64,000 nt of DNA from Chimonanthus salicifolius. Taxonomy: Eukaryota; Streptophyta; Magnoliopsida; Laurales; Calycanthaceae. The stretch covers positions 29,429,175-29,493,174 of the forward strand of contig CM023540.1 of assembly GCA_013350335.1 (NCBI GenBank). Direction: 5' to 3'. Below are positions 23,201 to 35,815 of the stretch, in pieces. Positions within the stretch are counted from its first letter, which is position 1. Every line of letters starts with the position of its first letter. A model generated the notes under the pieces. It saw only the letters and a program-made list of their open reading frames with translations. It was not told where the DNA came from and did not search any database. The position numbers and the translations under genes are program-made.

Positions 23201-26200
23201 GAAAGTGTTGTAATAGACAGTAAAATGCATAGCCGTGTGTCAAGGCGAGGCACGGGACCCTCAATGGGATCTCTTTCCTAAAATAGTAGGAGAAAGAAAA
23301 GTGAGGGAAGGATATCAGTTTATTTTGTTGCACTTAGTTTGCTAACATAAACTGAAAAATCAGAATTATGCTCCATGTCTCTGGTGGCTGAGCCATGGAT
23401 GACTAGAATCATTCCCATTATGGATGGGTCATTGGCAAAATACCTTGCATCCTAAGCATTGACAATGGACTTGAAAATGAATAATTGTATTTCCGTTTTT
23501 GTCACAGGTTTAGCCAAGACCATTTGCAGTGCGAACAATGGGCATCTGCATATAACTATCTGTGCTGGGGTTTGATGAGTAGCATTATGGTACTTGTCAC
23601 CCGACCACAACAATAGTCGTTGTCATCATCATCATCCTAGCCACTTTCGCATTCCAGGTCAGCATTTTGAGTTCTACATTTCCATTCTACCCTATCAGAA
23701 TCATATTCTCCATCACTCCACAATCTATCAAGTCCTTAACCCCATTAGTGTTTAAAGGTCTCCTACTTCTCCTAGTGCCTTCAATTGTAGCCATTCTATT
23801 CTCCATAAAAAACTATGTAACAGTCTTGTATAGGAGCTTCCTTTCCAAATTTAGAATATTCAAATTAATCAACTCCCAGATCCCACTAAAAATTGCTCCA
23901 GATGTAAAAGATTCCTACCCTCTGAACAAGCCGAAGGGCTGCCACCCAAGCAGCTAAGAATGTATCATGCCAAGTGGTCTTATTAACTGATTGGAGAGCC
24001 TTCAGCAAACCTGCATAATGAATACCATTTACTTCAACCCATAAGAACAAGCATATACAACATTTCTATTGATTTTTTTGTGAGTATTTGAACATGGAAG
24101 ATTTAGAAAAATGAGAGAATGCCATATAGGCATTTCAAAGCAAGCAATTACTGGTAAGGGTCTCAATTGCACAGGAGGCAGCAACTTTGTTTCCATCCAT
24201 GCAATCCTCAAGAAACATATCTAAAGGAATCCAAAGTGTAGAATTACTGGGCCCATAACCATCACCAGAGGACGATTTCAGAGATGCAGAAGCAATAACC
24301 AAATGAGATTCTTGGTGTGGACTGGGTTTGCATTCTAGACCAAAGCTTTTAGGTGTATACAAAGATGATGACTGCAGCAGAACTTCTGGAGATATAGTTG
24401 AACTTCTCAAATCTGATGAGTGTGCCCCAAGCAATCTAAGGCGCTGTGTGAAACCTCCCCAGTGTGTGGGCCTAAAACATGCAGGGAACTTGACAAATCA
24501 AATAGTTTAAATTAAACCATCCCAAGCACAAAACAGATTCCAAGTAACATCTGGTCCAACTACTAATCCATGGTAAAGAAGTTTGCAAGCACTTTTTTTC
24601 TTTAAGTGGGTCAAACATAAGGTTTTTTTTTTTTTTGAGAGAGAAACTTTATACCAATATATGATGCTGCAAAAATAGAAGTCACATTGGAGCCCGTAAA
24701 AGAGTCGAAAAGTTGATCTACAACACATTTGGATAGAATCATTTGGATTGAAACAAAGTCAACCTGGATCTCAATCAATTATTCATTGAACCCAGGACCT
24801 AAAATCATAGACAACCTCACAATCACCATTTGAGCCCATCCCAACTATAATTAGAACATGCTTGTCAAACCAACCCAAGACAACTCCATCTCTTCATGCT
24901 ATAACACGCAGTTGGACCATAAGGGTTCAGATCATTGATCCAATGATTAATACATCCAAGGACCTTGATTAATTAGTGAAAAGTTTAGATGGAAAATTTT
25001 ACACATGGGGGTGCTAAGGAAATTGATTTGGAAAATATTGAAGAAGAAATGCATTCCAAATGGATATATTAAATTTATACAAGACATGTACGAAGGAGTA
25101 AAAACAAACACAAGAATAGTGTGTAGAAGATAATAGAGTTCTTAGTTAAAGTGGAGCTTCTAAGTTCTATTGCAAAAAATAAATGTATTGACTACAAAAT
25201 ATGACATATATATTCTGTTAAAAACAGATACTTGAAAAACAAAAAAAGGGACAAGCCCAGATAATATAAATTAGAGAATATCATTTTGTTAAACATCCAT
25301 ATCTACCCTTGATTTTGCTAAGAACCAATATCGGACTTATGATCTTCGCAAAGGAGACCAACATTGATTCCCACAATCTCCTCATCTCTTATGCGATTGG
25401 TATATGTCACTATACTTCTTTCCCTTTGATGCCTACCCAACAGCATCAGAGATTAGGCAATTGCGACAATAGCTGAAACAACAAAGTCCTTCCACTTTTA
25501 AAGTGCAATAATTCAACATTTCAACCAAAAAAAGGGTCAAATACCATGAAACTATTGAACACCAAGAAGCCCTCTCTCTCTCTCCACCACCCACCCACCA
25601 AAAAGAAGAATAAAAAAGAAAAAAAGAAAAAAGAAAAAAGAAAAAAAAAGAGTAGGAGTAGCAATAGCAGTAGTAACAGTAATAGAATTAACAGAAAATC
25701 CCAATGGAGTTTTGCCACTTATGAAGTGCGTCAGTCCAATATGACAATTCAATCAAGAAAAAAGTGAGATGCGTCAAAAATGGCATATGTGCAGCTTACA
25801 AGCCATTCATTTAGAGGGTCTGGCCACTAACATACCTAGGCCTTAAAAAATGGAATACAGCATATTCATGAGAAAAAGGATGGTCATGGGGGTGATCTTG
25901 CAAATTTCCCACAACTGAAAGCTTATTGCAATGAACTCTTCAGATTATGTTCATACAACTATCCCAAGCAAAAGCCTATTCAATCAAGGTTATCACATTT
26001 TCAACTCAAAGTAGGTAGGAGCAAACAGAAAATCAGAAATAGTTTTTTTTGCAAGTAAAGAAAATTCTTACATGTTTTGGCGCGCCAAATAGAGAAGCCT
26101 TGAGATTGTTTTGTGTTGCAAAAATTGCACAATAAGTTCGATGGCCATCATAGTGTTTGCCTTTTGCAATTTCTCGTGGTTTTCATGTCTTTTCTCAGCA

Positions 26201-29200
26201 AAGTTATTTTCACCATCTATTTCCATATCTTGAGGTTCAGAAACCCATATAGACTTCTTCTCTGGGGTCAATTCAAGCAATCCTTCATCATCTAATATTG
26301 CATCAAGCAACTGCCACACAATTGAAAAAACAAATTCAACTACCAAAACTCCTGGTTCACTTGCTTGAATACCGAAGACTTGAGAAAGCTGGAGAATATC
26401 ATCTACAGATGCCATAATCCTGCAAACCACAAATGGTCCAAATTTCTAGAGTTCTTATTCTCCTATTCACCCTGATCAGAATGAAAAGAATACATTTTCC
26501 ATAACAAAGACAACATGTGTCAGATATAATTCACAAAAACATGGATAAAAGGACCAAAGTGTTTTAATAGTAGTAAAATTAGTGTGAAGCAATTAATTGA
26601 TAAATACAGCAAGTTGCGTATAAAACAGCAAGCAATGGCAACGATTACAGGACACAAAATACAATGGATGTCATAATCAGAGAAGACAATGAGATAACTT
26701 TTTTGTATAAGGGTATGGACAACAGCCAAGAAAGAACAAAAATCAAACAATCTTTTAAAATGCGTAGATCAGCCAAGGTTCACAGAATAATCAAACACAA
26801 GATTGGCTTTGAGTTAACTACCCTGAAAACATAATAATATGATTGAACTCATTTTATTTTGTTATCTTGGGTAAAGGCTGGTTGCCTTTTGGGAATAGAT
26901 TTCTTGCATGGATCCCATCTTTTCCAAAAGACAAGCAAATCAATCTCCATTTGACTTACACCCAATATGAAAATGTTGTAACCGTGCCCTCTCCCTTGTC
27001 TCCCCCGCCCACCCTCCCCCCCAAAAAAAGAAAAAAGAAAAAAATGAACTCATTTTGTCAAGGATTAGTTTCAAAGAAGAAGGAGAAGATGAGAACACGA
27101 AAGTTGAAATAGAGAGTTTAACTATACAAACCAACACCAAGCCACAGTTGGTAAATTGGCATATGAGGAATTCCCCACTGCAATAGCCACAATAGTTCAC
27201 ACAGCAAAAGGGCATGAGAAAATAAATTAACCAGTTGCACTCTGAACACCAACCAAACAATTCTCACAACAAAAAAGTGAAACAAAGTCAACTTACTTCT
27301 GGCAATTTAGTCCAGTAAGTTGAGATGCAAAAGAAAAAGAGTGTCTCTTAAGAAGTTCCATATAGAGCCTATAAGCCACAGGTCGTGAATGTCGGCAAGG
27401 AAGAACCCTGTAGAAAAAAGAGAACAGGCAATGAAAATATTGCCAAATCGATGAAGTGACAGAAGAATTCTGTTTCATAAAAAATGAAAGTGACAGAAGA
27501 ACAACGATTGCTTCGAGAAGTAACCATGGACTCAATGTAGATATATTTGTAACCTTGCATGAAATGCTTATAATGCATAAAAGAAACAAAGGTGCTAGTA
27601 AATATATCAATTGAATTCAACTGTTAAATATGCATTGCAAAACAGAGGTGGGGTTAGTCTATGATAGACAATATGCTAATTCTTATCCTCCTGGACTACA
27701 AGCAACTGAGGGCAGAGAAAACTCAAGAATCAAGAGGAAAAGATGCAGAACAGCACCTGAGCCTGTTTTTAATTATGAAAACAATTTGGAGCACAGCAGT
27801 AATTCAAACCACATGAACTCTGAGTAGTCAGCTTGATATTAGCCTATCGGTTATCTAAGCCTACAACACTATTCGATATGGCCAAGTCCGAATCTAGGCT
27901 CAGACTTGGCCATTTTCTAAACCCTGCTGGCTAAGACCAACTATTTCTAATGACAACAAAAAACCTGGATTGCAAAGCATTGAATCTTGGAAAGAAAAAT
28001 CGTAGAAGGATATCACAAGTCCTAGATTTGGAAAACCTTCCACTGACACCAAAAATTTCAAACCCACATTACTTAAAACCTGTCTTGTACCAAGTCTTCA
28101 ATATGTGTGACAATCGTATGTGACTTTTTCAAATATTCTTCATAGAATTTTTCCTCAGTTTTAACATGGATTTTCAAGAAGACAATGATATAACACCATT
28201 TATCTGTTTTTTAGAGAAACTTAATTAAAATATTAAAATGTTTATTAATTAATTGTTTACAGTAAAATTTGTACGTCAGTTTTTGGCAATGATAATTTCA
28301 ATTTTAGTTGATTTAAACAATAAAAATACATATGAGTTCATTAAAAATTTATGCAAAATCTACAAATCATAAATTTTGGATTTGGCCTTATCAAAAACCT
28401 TGTAGTTATGTCAATTTCCAATACACATCCATTACCAAGCAACATAGCTTAAATTTTAATATCCCACCATTCTTTTTAAGGTGAAAGCACAAGATGCTCA
28501 CACCACATCCATTAAAACGTATCTGCAAAAAGCCATCACTCACATTTGGATGCATGGAGAGGAAATTACTTTCTCGGAAAAGAGCCATTTTAACTTAAAA
28601 TTGAACTGGACTTGACCATTCTTGTTAAAAAATTAACATTTCTAGGAAACTAGTTCTTTTCCATGCATCCATATAGAGTCGGTGATCCAAGGTCCATAAA
28701 ACCAGCCTCTCTTTCATTTTTTTCTTCTGCTTGTTTATACTACCATTTCACAACGAGTCAAAATAACACAAAAACCACATATCATATCCATAGATAGAAA
28801 CTCAAACAACCCATAAATGCAATGAATGATCCAATAGTTCCAATTTGATTCATGTAAGTAATTTCCTGGAAATTGTTAAAACCCATTTCAGTTTTTAGTT
28901 AAAATAGTTATTTTCCAAGAATGCACCATCGTTTCTATGCATCAAAATGTAGCCAGGAAGCACAAACAAGAAAAGAAAAGAAGACCTTTCAATTGGAACC
29001 AAACCCTATCCCCCCCTCCCTTTCTTCCCAAAAAAATCATTTCAAAAAGAAGAAGAAGAAGGAATCATATCCATCGAGAAGAAATTAAAAACCCATAAAT
29101 GCAGCTATTAAATTCAATAAATCAAGGTCCCACCTTTCTCTTCCAAGTAGCACACACAAAACAGAACCAAAAAAGAAGAGAGAAATACACGTCACGTTCA

Positions 29201-29478
29201 TCAAAAGGTAGCCAAAACAACCCACATATCCAAAGAATCCACAAAAAACAGAGAGAGAGAAAGGTTAGACCCATTTCTAGTATTTGTAAATAAAACGGTA
29301 ATTTCAACGAAAGTATTTTCCTTTCCATGTATCCAAAGAAAACCAACGTTCAAAATTTACCAATGTCTCACCTTTCCATTCTAAGTAGCAGATAAAAAAA
29401 AGGAGAAAGAAAAACCTACGCTACGTCCATTGGAAGATAACCAAAAATAACTGAGAAATCCAAGAATCCACAAAAACA

Positions 29479-29517
<39 letters not shown>

Positions 29518-29806
29518 CGTAGAGAGCAGAGCGAGGAGGAGCATGGGAGGGAGAACTGTTGAGGGACAGAGCCTTTTGGAGGTATTTCCAAGCCATGGGA
29601 ACGTTGTTACGCCAGCAGATGTGGGAAACCAAGATATGGGCAAGCTCAGTTGAGGGAAGAGAAATGCCTGAAGAAGACAAGGTTGATGAGAGATGGCAAG
29701 CCCAAAGAAGTGGGTCGCTGCCTTTCTCCTGTGCACCCTTCGTCAGCCCCACCACCTTCTCCCATACTCCTCCTACATTATTCACACCCATCTCCATTCC
29801 ATTCAT
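15426..29806 (-). CDS. MED33A: Mediator complex subunit 33 (MED33, REF4/RFR1 type)
   Basis: Large plant Mediator tail subunit (the plant MED5 equivalent). In Arabidopsis REF4 and RFR1 repress phenylpropanoid genes. Twelve exons, 5' to 3': 29806-29516, 27407-27297, 26419-26072, 24471-24152, 24010-23919, 23277-22917, 21080-20870, 20194-20080, 19563-19402, 19149-18474, 17138-16932, 16534-15426 (stop 15428-15426). All introns are GT-AG and all phases fit. Family motifs are present from end to end: AWKYLQKALSL, AYRLYMELLKRHSF, EPGVLVVEFVFSIVWQLLDA, VPRLDTRLC, PHSVPGQMPGW, WTLPTGEEITAHAVFSNAF, KLSAWEILEAVPFVVDAVLT, DLADFLPASLATIVSYFSAE, NGTDWPSPA, LAAGCPWPSMPIVASLW. A TGA directly precedes the ATG. 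The exons total 4003 nt, one more than a multiple of three (about 1333 residues expected). The surplus base lies in exon 1 near 29557, where the conserved frame moves from KALSLN to VLPPMLLLALLSTR. The exon 8 acceptor (20195-20196) lacks a pyrimidine tract. Confidence 0.95.
22118..22203. repeat. Two-copy 43-bp tandem repeat in MED33 intron 6
   Basis: The unit TGTGAAGAGCCCATTGG... (22118-22160) is repeated at 22161-22203 with only a couple of mismatches (GAATGTGCC against GAACATGCC), followed by a short GT run. This is a recent slippage duplication. Confidence 0.85.
25596..25685. repeat. Low-complexity purine tract in MED33 intron 3
   Basis: An almost uninterrupted AAG/AAAAG-rich tract followed by AGTAGNAGT-like triplets. 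Open frames on both strands here (poly-Lys, or poly-Leu/Phe) are artefacts of the composition. Confidence 0.8.
29482..29514. repeat. (GA)n microsatellite abutting the MED33 exon 1 splice donor
   Basis: About 16 GA units. On the minus strand the MED33 exon 1 donor GT (29515-29514) is immediately followed by this CT run, so the microsatellite forms the first bases of intron 1. Confidence 0.95.
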
Positions 29807-30604
29807 TCAATTCGATTCAATTCACACAAAGAAAGAAGAAATCTCTCTCTCCCTCTCTCTGGGAAATGCGAATTGCAAGCTCTTTAACGAGGGAAGGAAG
29901 AGACATAATCCAGAGCTCTTAAAAGAAGTACATAAATCATGATTTGGACAATTTTTGAGCTTCCTGACACTAAATATTAAAGAAAAAATCGCTTGAAGGT
30001 GAAACTTTTTTGACAAAGTTTTCTTTGTTGTTTAGTTTATTTTGGGAAGGTAAATTTTGTTGGAAAGTTGAACAAACTTCCGACCTTCGGTCGATAGTCT
30101 TCGAATACACGATCAGTCATTTAAACCCATTCAAGCACAACATCATCATTATATTATTATGATTAAAATTATTTTTTTCTTAATTCTTAAGTTAATATAT
30201 CATTGAAAGAATTTCCTATTGATTAACAATATTTATTATTGATGTCACTAGTGAATAGAGAAATTTATATACATCCATGTGAACGTCAAACTTGTATTTT
30301 ATAATATTTAAATTATAATTTGGGAGAAGAAAGATGGTAATGTGGCAAAAGGCAAAGAGAATGATAATAATTGCAGTATATGGGATGAATAATTACTTAT
30401 GTAAAAGATAAAAATTATTAATTCATTAAACGAAAAGCCAATACCCACACTCCAACCTTCTCTGTTATATGCATTTCATCCCTTAAAGAGAGGGGATTAC
30501 AAGTATTTTCAGAGTAACAGTGACTTATAAATAAGAAAAAAAATGAATAACAAAGAGAATATCTCAAAATGAGAATTTATAAACAAACTACTTAGTCTCT
30601 AAAT
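29807..30604. other. MED33 upstream region
   Basis: On the minus strand a GAGAGAGGGAGAGAGAGA patch (about 29842-29862) lies 35-60 bp upstream of the ATG, a purine-rich 5' leader. Beyond about 30000 the DNA is AT-rich with no recognisable gene. Confidence 0.45.
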
Positions 30605-31094
30605 AATTCACATTAGGTGGTGGGGTTAGAGTCATAGTTAGGAACCCATTTTAAAAAATGAAAGTCTTGAATTCGATTTCTACTGTATTCCAAAAGGTCA
30701 CTCTTTATAAAGTAATTCGATGTACATGAGTAGAGAGAGTTGTATATACTCTAAGAATTAATCGGATACTTTAAGAAACTTAAATTAACTTAGTTATCTA
30801 AAAAAAAGTGATGAAAACATTAATAAATACTAATGAATTTAATGCAAACTCCTACTCTCTAAGTAATGCTGAGGTGATGATTAAGAACTCGTTTCAAGAA
30901 GCAGGAATCTTAGTTTAATTCTTACTCTAATTTAAAAGATCACTCTCAGTAAAGTAGTCCAGCGTACATGGATAGAGAGGCTTGTACATACGCCAAAAAT
31001 TAGTAAGGTGCTTTAGAAAACTAGACACCTCGGTTAAAAAAAAAGCAAAGGAAAGTAGTGGAAACATTATTAAATACTAATGAGTTTAATGCAC
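30605..31094 (+). repeat. Tandemly duplicated segment, each copy carrying a family A SINE
   Basis: Two units of about 245 bp lie head to tail. Each holds a plus-strand family A SINE body (about 30615-30800 and 30868-31040), with B-box-like GAATTCGATTTCTAC in the first, then GTACATG(A/G)(A/G)TAGAGAG, and a poly-A tail. Each is followed by the same non-SINE flank, GAAAACATTA.TAAATACTAA, then TGA.TTTAATGCA. Shared flanks show that the whole segment was duplicated rather than two independent insertions having occurred. The copies are well diverged. Confidence 0.7.
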
Positions 31095-32817
31095 AAAAAC
31101 TTGGTTTCTCTCTGGTTGCTCTCATTGTTTGTGGTGGGTGGAACTTGGTGACTTTAACAAGCAAAATAAAGTAATCATTGTGATCATTGCTCATCCAAAA
31201 TCCTAAATAAAAAATCTAACTTTTCAATTATTTTTGTGTTGATGCATTTTTTTAACTATTACTTCTATGATCAGAGCTGATATTTATTTCACTTCGTGCA
31301 AAAGAAGTCATTTCGCGTATTTGTTGAAGATGTCTTTAAGAAAAAATAAGAAGCTTCTTCAAAGAATTGAGCTCCTGAAAAGAATGGTGAAGGTCTTGCC
31401 ACTGAGTAATTATATGATTATTATTTTTAACATTGGCCAATTTAATTCAGATAGATATCAAAAATTTATTCACCTTAGAGCAAAGGTATAAAATACGGCC
31501 AATACGTATTGATATTTTATATACGAATATGTATTGGGCGCGATACATATTATATTACTTCTTTTTTTTTATAAAAAAAAATCAAAAAATACCATTTAAC
31601 CGTTTTTCAGTTTGAAACTTTTATTTGGTATGATTTGAATAAAGTTTAAAAGCAACTTCTTCACATGTGAAAAGTACTTATAAATTCCAAACTTTTTTCT
31701 TTTAAAGTTTGTCTATTTTGAGTTATTTTTATCATTCTTTTGAATTTTTGCTCTAATATAATCCCAATTTTAGGATTTTTTTTAATAATTTAATAAAACA
31801 GTATTTAGTGCTTATAGAATTGAGTCGAGATGTCTTAATGTGATTGATATAATTTTTAGTATGTCTGTGTGATTCTCCAAGTTTTTTTTAAATATTCATA
31901 AAAATCGAGTTTTTTAAGATAATTCTTATTTTGTAGTTTCTTGTGGGAAAAATTGATGAAATGATATACAAATATTTTTAGAATTAAATTAACAACCTAT
32001 AATGTGGCTGATATAATTTTTAAGGTGTTTGCGTGATTTTTTCTAATGTTTCAACATTTTCATAAAATTCAGATTTTTATGACAAAAAAATTTGAATTGT
32101 AATAGAAGATACATGTCATTGTAAGATACTTGAGAACATAAATTTCATATTAGGTATTTCCTTATATTGGTTTTATATTTTTTGAAAAATTAGATATTTT
32201 CTAAAATTTTAAGACATACGTTATTTGTGTAAAATGTTTGGCTCTCAAGAGTCTAAATGTCTGATACTTCATAAAAATGACCATTTTTTAACAAAAATAT
32301 GCTCACTCTAGGTTTTTCAGTTTTTCCTATTATTTTGATATTTTTCTATATTTTATAAAAAAATCAAAAATAAAAGAGAAAAGAGAGTCAATATTGATAT
32401 TTAATTGTCGATAAGGTATACGATGATATTTTTTTGTATTTTAATAAAAAATTCAAAAAGAAAAAGAAAAAAAGTCCTTAAAATAGTTCCTCCCATAAAA
32501 TAACACTAACAAATTCTGTAAATTTGTTGGACCTAAAAGAGAGTGAGCGGATTAGTGGGGTAGTTGTACTGGTCTGTTTTATTATGATTAGAACTTGAGT
32601 TTACTTGCCATTCTAATCTATCATTAAGTATCAAATCATTTCTTATAATGAGATGACAGCTGATGGATGGTGCAAGAAATTATTTATTTTAATTGAAAAC
32701 ATGTGAAACCATACTAGAACCTTATAATAATTAAGATATTATTGGTTACTTACATTTAAAATATTATTATTATTATCGCTATTGAAATGGTAATTATTAC
32801 TCCTCACGTGCATGAGT
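31095..32817. other. AT-rich intergenic DNA
   Basis: No gene seen. About 31486-31580 carries a weak member of the palindrome repeat family (ATACGGCCAATACGTATTGA and GTATTGGGCGCGATACATAT). The rest (31580-32500) is very AT-rich with the recurrent phrase GTGATTGATATAATTTTTA or GTGGCTGATATAATTTTTAA (near 31840 and 32002), suggesting an old internal duplication. Confidence 0.45.
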
Positions 32818-33042
32818 AGGTAATATTGGGTGATCATTTAGACACTCCACTTTTCTTTTAAGAGACATCCTATTTCAAAATTTTGTATGAAAATTACCAT
32901 TTTGTCCCTATTTTTTTAAAAAAAGATAATTCTTCCACACAAATATAAGGGGCAAAATGGTAATTTCACATGAAATTTTGAAATGGGGTGTCTCATGAGA
33001 GAAAAGTGAGGTGTTTAAATGGCTACTCCTAATATTTTAGGC
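32818..33042. mobile_element. MITE-like inverted repeat (about 225 bp)
   Basis: The left arm (from about 32818) and right arm (to about 33042) are long imperfect inverted repeats. Left: TTTAGACACTCCACTTTTC, then AAATTACCATTTTGTCCCTA. Right, reversed: TTTAAACACCTCACTTTTC, then AAATTACCATTTTGCCCCTT. The short loop is at about 32915-32945. No target duplication could be fixed, so the superfamily is open. Confidence 0.7.
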
Positions 33043-33192
33043 ACAATCTTACTAATTTTTATAAGATTTCATATGTAAGATAATTTTTAATATTTTAGCA
33101 AAGTTTTTTTAGAAGCCACTTGCAAATTTTCATATTCGGATGAGGTTAAAAATTATTGAAACTTGAATTTTAAAATTGATAGATGAAAAATC

Positions 33193-33196
<4 letters not shown>

Positions 33197-33282
<86 letters not shown>
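33197..33282. repeat. (TA)n microsatellite, about 86 bp
   Basis: Uninterrupted TA dinucleotide run of about 43 units. It is self-complementary and prone to length error in assembly. Confidence 0.97.
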
Positions 33283-33289
<7 letters not shown>

Positions 33290-33469
33290 GAACAAAGGAA
33301 TATTCTTTCAAAGAACTTATTAAGAATTTGGAGATCTTTTAGAATATATAAAAAAATTAATTAAGAATATTGAAATTCCCTTTAAAATATCCCTTTTCAT
33401 TAATTTCAAATATATAAAGTTCTTTTTTATCAAGATAGAAGAAATGAATTTAGATAAGAACATGTAATA

Positions 33470-33585
33470 CAACGGGTCCTGATTCATGATTGTAGTTTAG
33501 AAATTGTAAATTCAAATCTCATGGACGTCACATTCAACAATAGGTCTATAGAAAGTGGGTATAGAAAAAAATTGTTAACTCTTTA
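33470..33585 (+). mobile_element. SINE relic, family C
   Basis: GTCCTGATTCATGATTGTAG, the B-box-like AAATTCAAATCTCATGGACG, and AATAGGTCTATAGAAA resemble the copy at 9889-10046 (GTTCAAGTCCCATGGGCG and TCGGCCTATAGAAA). Truncated and diverged. Confidence 0.5.
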
Positions 33586-35297
33586 GTATTCCTTTTATTA
33601 AAATATTATATTAAATTACTTATTTTTATTAAAAATAATATAATTTGACTCTTGACCTAAAAAAGTTTCTAGATGGAAAGAAACATATGTGTTTGTATTC
33701 ACGTGAGAATCCAAATCCTTCTACACAGTCACTTTGGAAGTTTTGTTAGCAAAGCAATGGATAACGAGAAGGTTGACATCAGATATAGAATCCTATATAA
33801 AAATTATTTAATGCGAAATTTATTTCATTAATTTCTTTTTAAATTTAAATTCAACCTTTTTATAATTTTTGGCCTAAGAGATAATAGTCTTATGTAAAAC
33901 ATACTTAATATTAAATTTAGTTCATTTCTTTTTGAAATTTTGAATCAAACATTTTATAATTTTTATTTGATGCATACTCAATATTGGATTAATCATGATA
34001 AGTCAAAATATTTATCTAATTATTCATTTTAATTTTAAAATTCAAGGGCTAACATGATTCAACGAACTCTAGTTTTGACAATATCATAGCACTTATGAAT
34101 TATGATAATTTATCTATCTACATAATTTTTGTGATCATCAAGTAGAACTCACAATCTTACATGACTTAATCAAAATACTCGAGCTTTTTAGCTGAGCATT
34201 TGTGAGATTTACCAATACTTAATAGTCTTTAAGCATATTTTATTAGAGCACTAATCCTATTTTTGAACATGGTAGATAGTTCTAGAGGATGAGACCATGC
34301 ACTTAAATCAGTATTTCTTCTTCACAAACAAATTTTGGCTAACATGTCATTTTCTCTCAATTCAAGTAGATAAGTAATCCTTTTATTCTATCAAATCAAG
34401 CTTTGTCCATAGAAAATGACATTCTTCTTTCTTTAATAACTTATTCCATTCAAAGAATGATATTTTTCAATTCGGTATTGGCATGTGAATAAATATTAAA
34501 AAACTTATTTCATTTTTTCGCTTAAAAGATTATTTGACAAAATTTATAGAACATGATAATCCGTCGAACAATATTATTTTGATATTCATAACAATAACAC
34601 TTCTCGAGAAGAATTAAAAGAATAAACATTGGATAAATGACCATTTTATCACATCAATGATGTTGTCTTACCACAATGGAACAACCTCAACACTTATTCT
34701 CCATTTCATTGTCTCCATTTTGCATGCCAAACAATTGACTCATCTTTTTAAAAATAAATGGTTCTTTTCTTGCAACCAAGCATATTCAAATTAAGAACAG
34801 AATGAAATCAATTGAATAAATTTAGACCTTACCTAAACTGATAAATTCATTTATTTTACTTTATTCTATTTCCATTATTCTTAAAATCAAATATAATCTT
34901 AAATTTGACCCAAATCTAAACTCACCAAGTACATGTTGTTCCATTCTTATTATTCCCAAAATGATGACCCATTTCTAAGCCTAATGAGGCACAAATTGAA
35001 TGGTTTTAAGTGATAATGGGGTCACTTTCATTTAATGGGTAATGAAAATGACTAAGCATATCACTCCCTCTTTCTAAGTTATGTGGCTTAGATTATGTAG
35101 TTTTTAATACTTATCATGATTTCTTGACTAATTGCATTTCACATTTGAAGCAATACAAGAGATTGGAGGGTGTAAAGTCAAGGCTAGAGAACCTATGATT
35201 TGGATATGCCATAAATAGTATTAGTCACTATATACTTATAAGTCAAAACATCATTATAGAGGAGAAATTTGCCATATCATTAGAATTATTTTATATT

Positions 35298-35301
<4 letters not shown>
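33586..35301. other. AT-rich intergenic DNA
   Basis: No gene, RNA or recognisable mobile element seen. Confidence 0.45.

Positions 35302-35339
<38 letters not shown>
35302..35339. repeat. (TA)n microsatellite
   Basis: About 18 TA units, followed by T-rich sequence. Confidence 0.95.
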
Positions 35340-35341
<2 letters not shown>

Positions 35342-35582
35342 TTTATTTTTTTTAAATTATCCAACATGGCTCGGTCTGGACTATCGACTGTCTGTAATTT
35401 TTGATTTTTTTTTTTTTATAACGATGAAACCCAAGACCCCTTCATCTTCTCGAAAGCAATTCTTGGGTTCTATTTTAACTGCAATAATGTTTAACTCCAA
35501 TTAATCACTCGATTTGAATTTGAGTATACATATTTGAATCAAATGCAATCCAACACATTTACAGCCCTTCTTTATGTCAAGG

Positions 35583-35815
35583 GTAAAAAAATGGTGGACC
35601 CAAGATCTCGGTGTCTAGGCCGAGATCTCAGGCCCATGAATTTCGCCCGATATCTCGGGCGATATTTCTTTCTTTCTCTCTCTTTTTTTTTTTTGTCAAA
35701 TCTCGGCCGATAACGACGAGATCTCGTATGTAAGGCTGATACATCTCATATCAGCTGAGAAATCTCAGGCATCCAAAACCAAAGATATCTCAGCCGATAC
35801 GCCCGGAGATATAGA
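35583..35815. repeat. Palindrome repeat family copy (GAGATCTCGG/CCGAGATCTC variant)
   Basis: Begins with the shared lead AAGGGTAAAAAAATGG. It then carries AGATCTCGG...CCGAGATCTCAGG, GCCCGATATCTCGGGCGATA, a pyrimidine run, TCTCGGCCGATAACGACGAG, and ends near CAGCCGATACGCCCGG. It uses the same CGG/CCG-centred palindromic words as the site at 1776-2262, with a different spacer. Confidence 0.7.

Noticed and set aside
25521..25767. Poly-Leu/Phe and poly-Lys frames
   Set aside because: Artefacts of the purine tract inside a MED33 intron.
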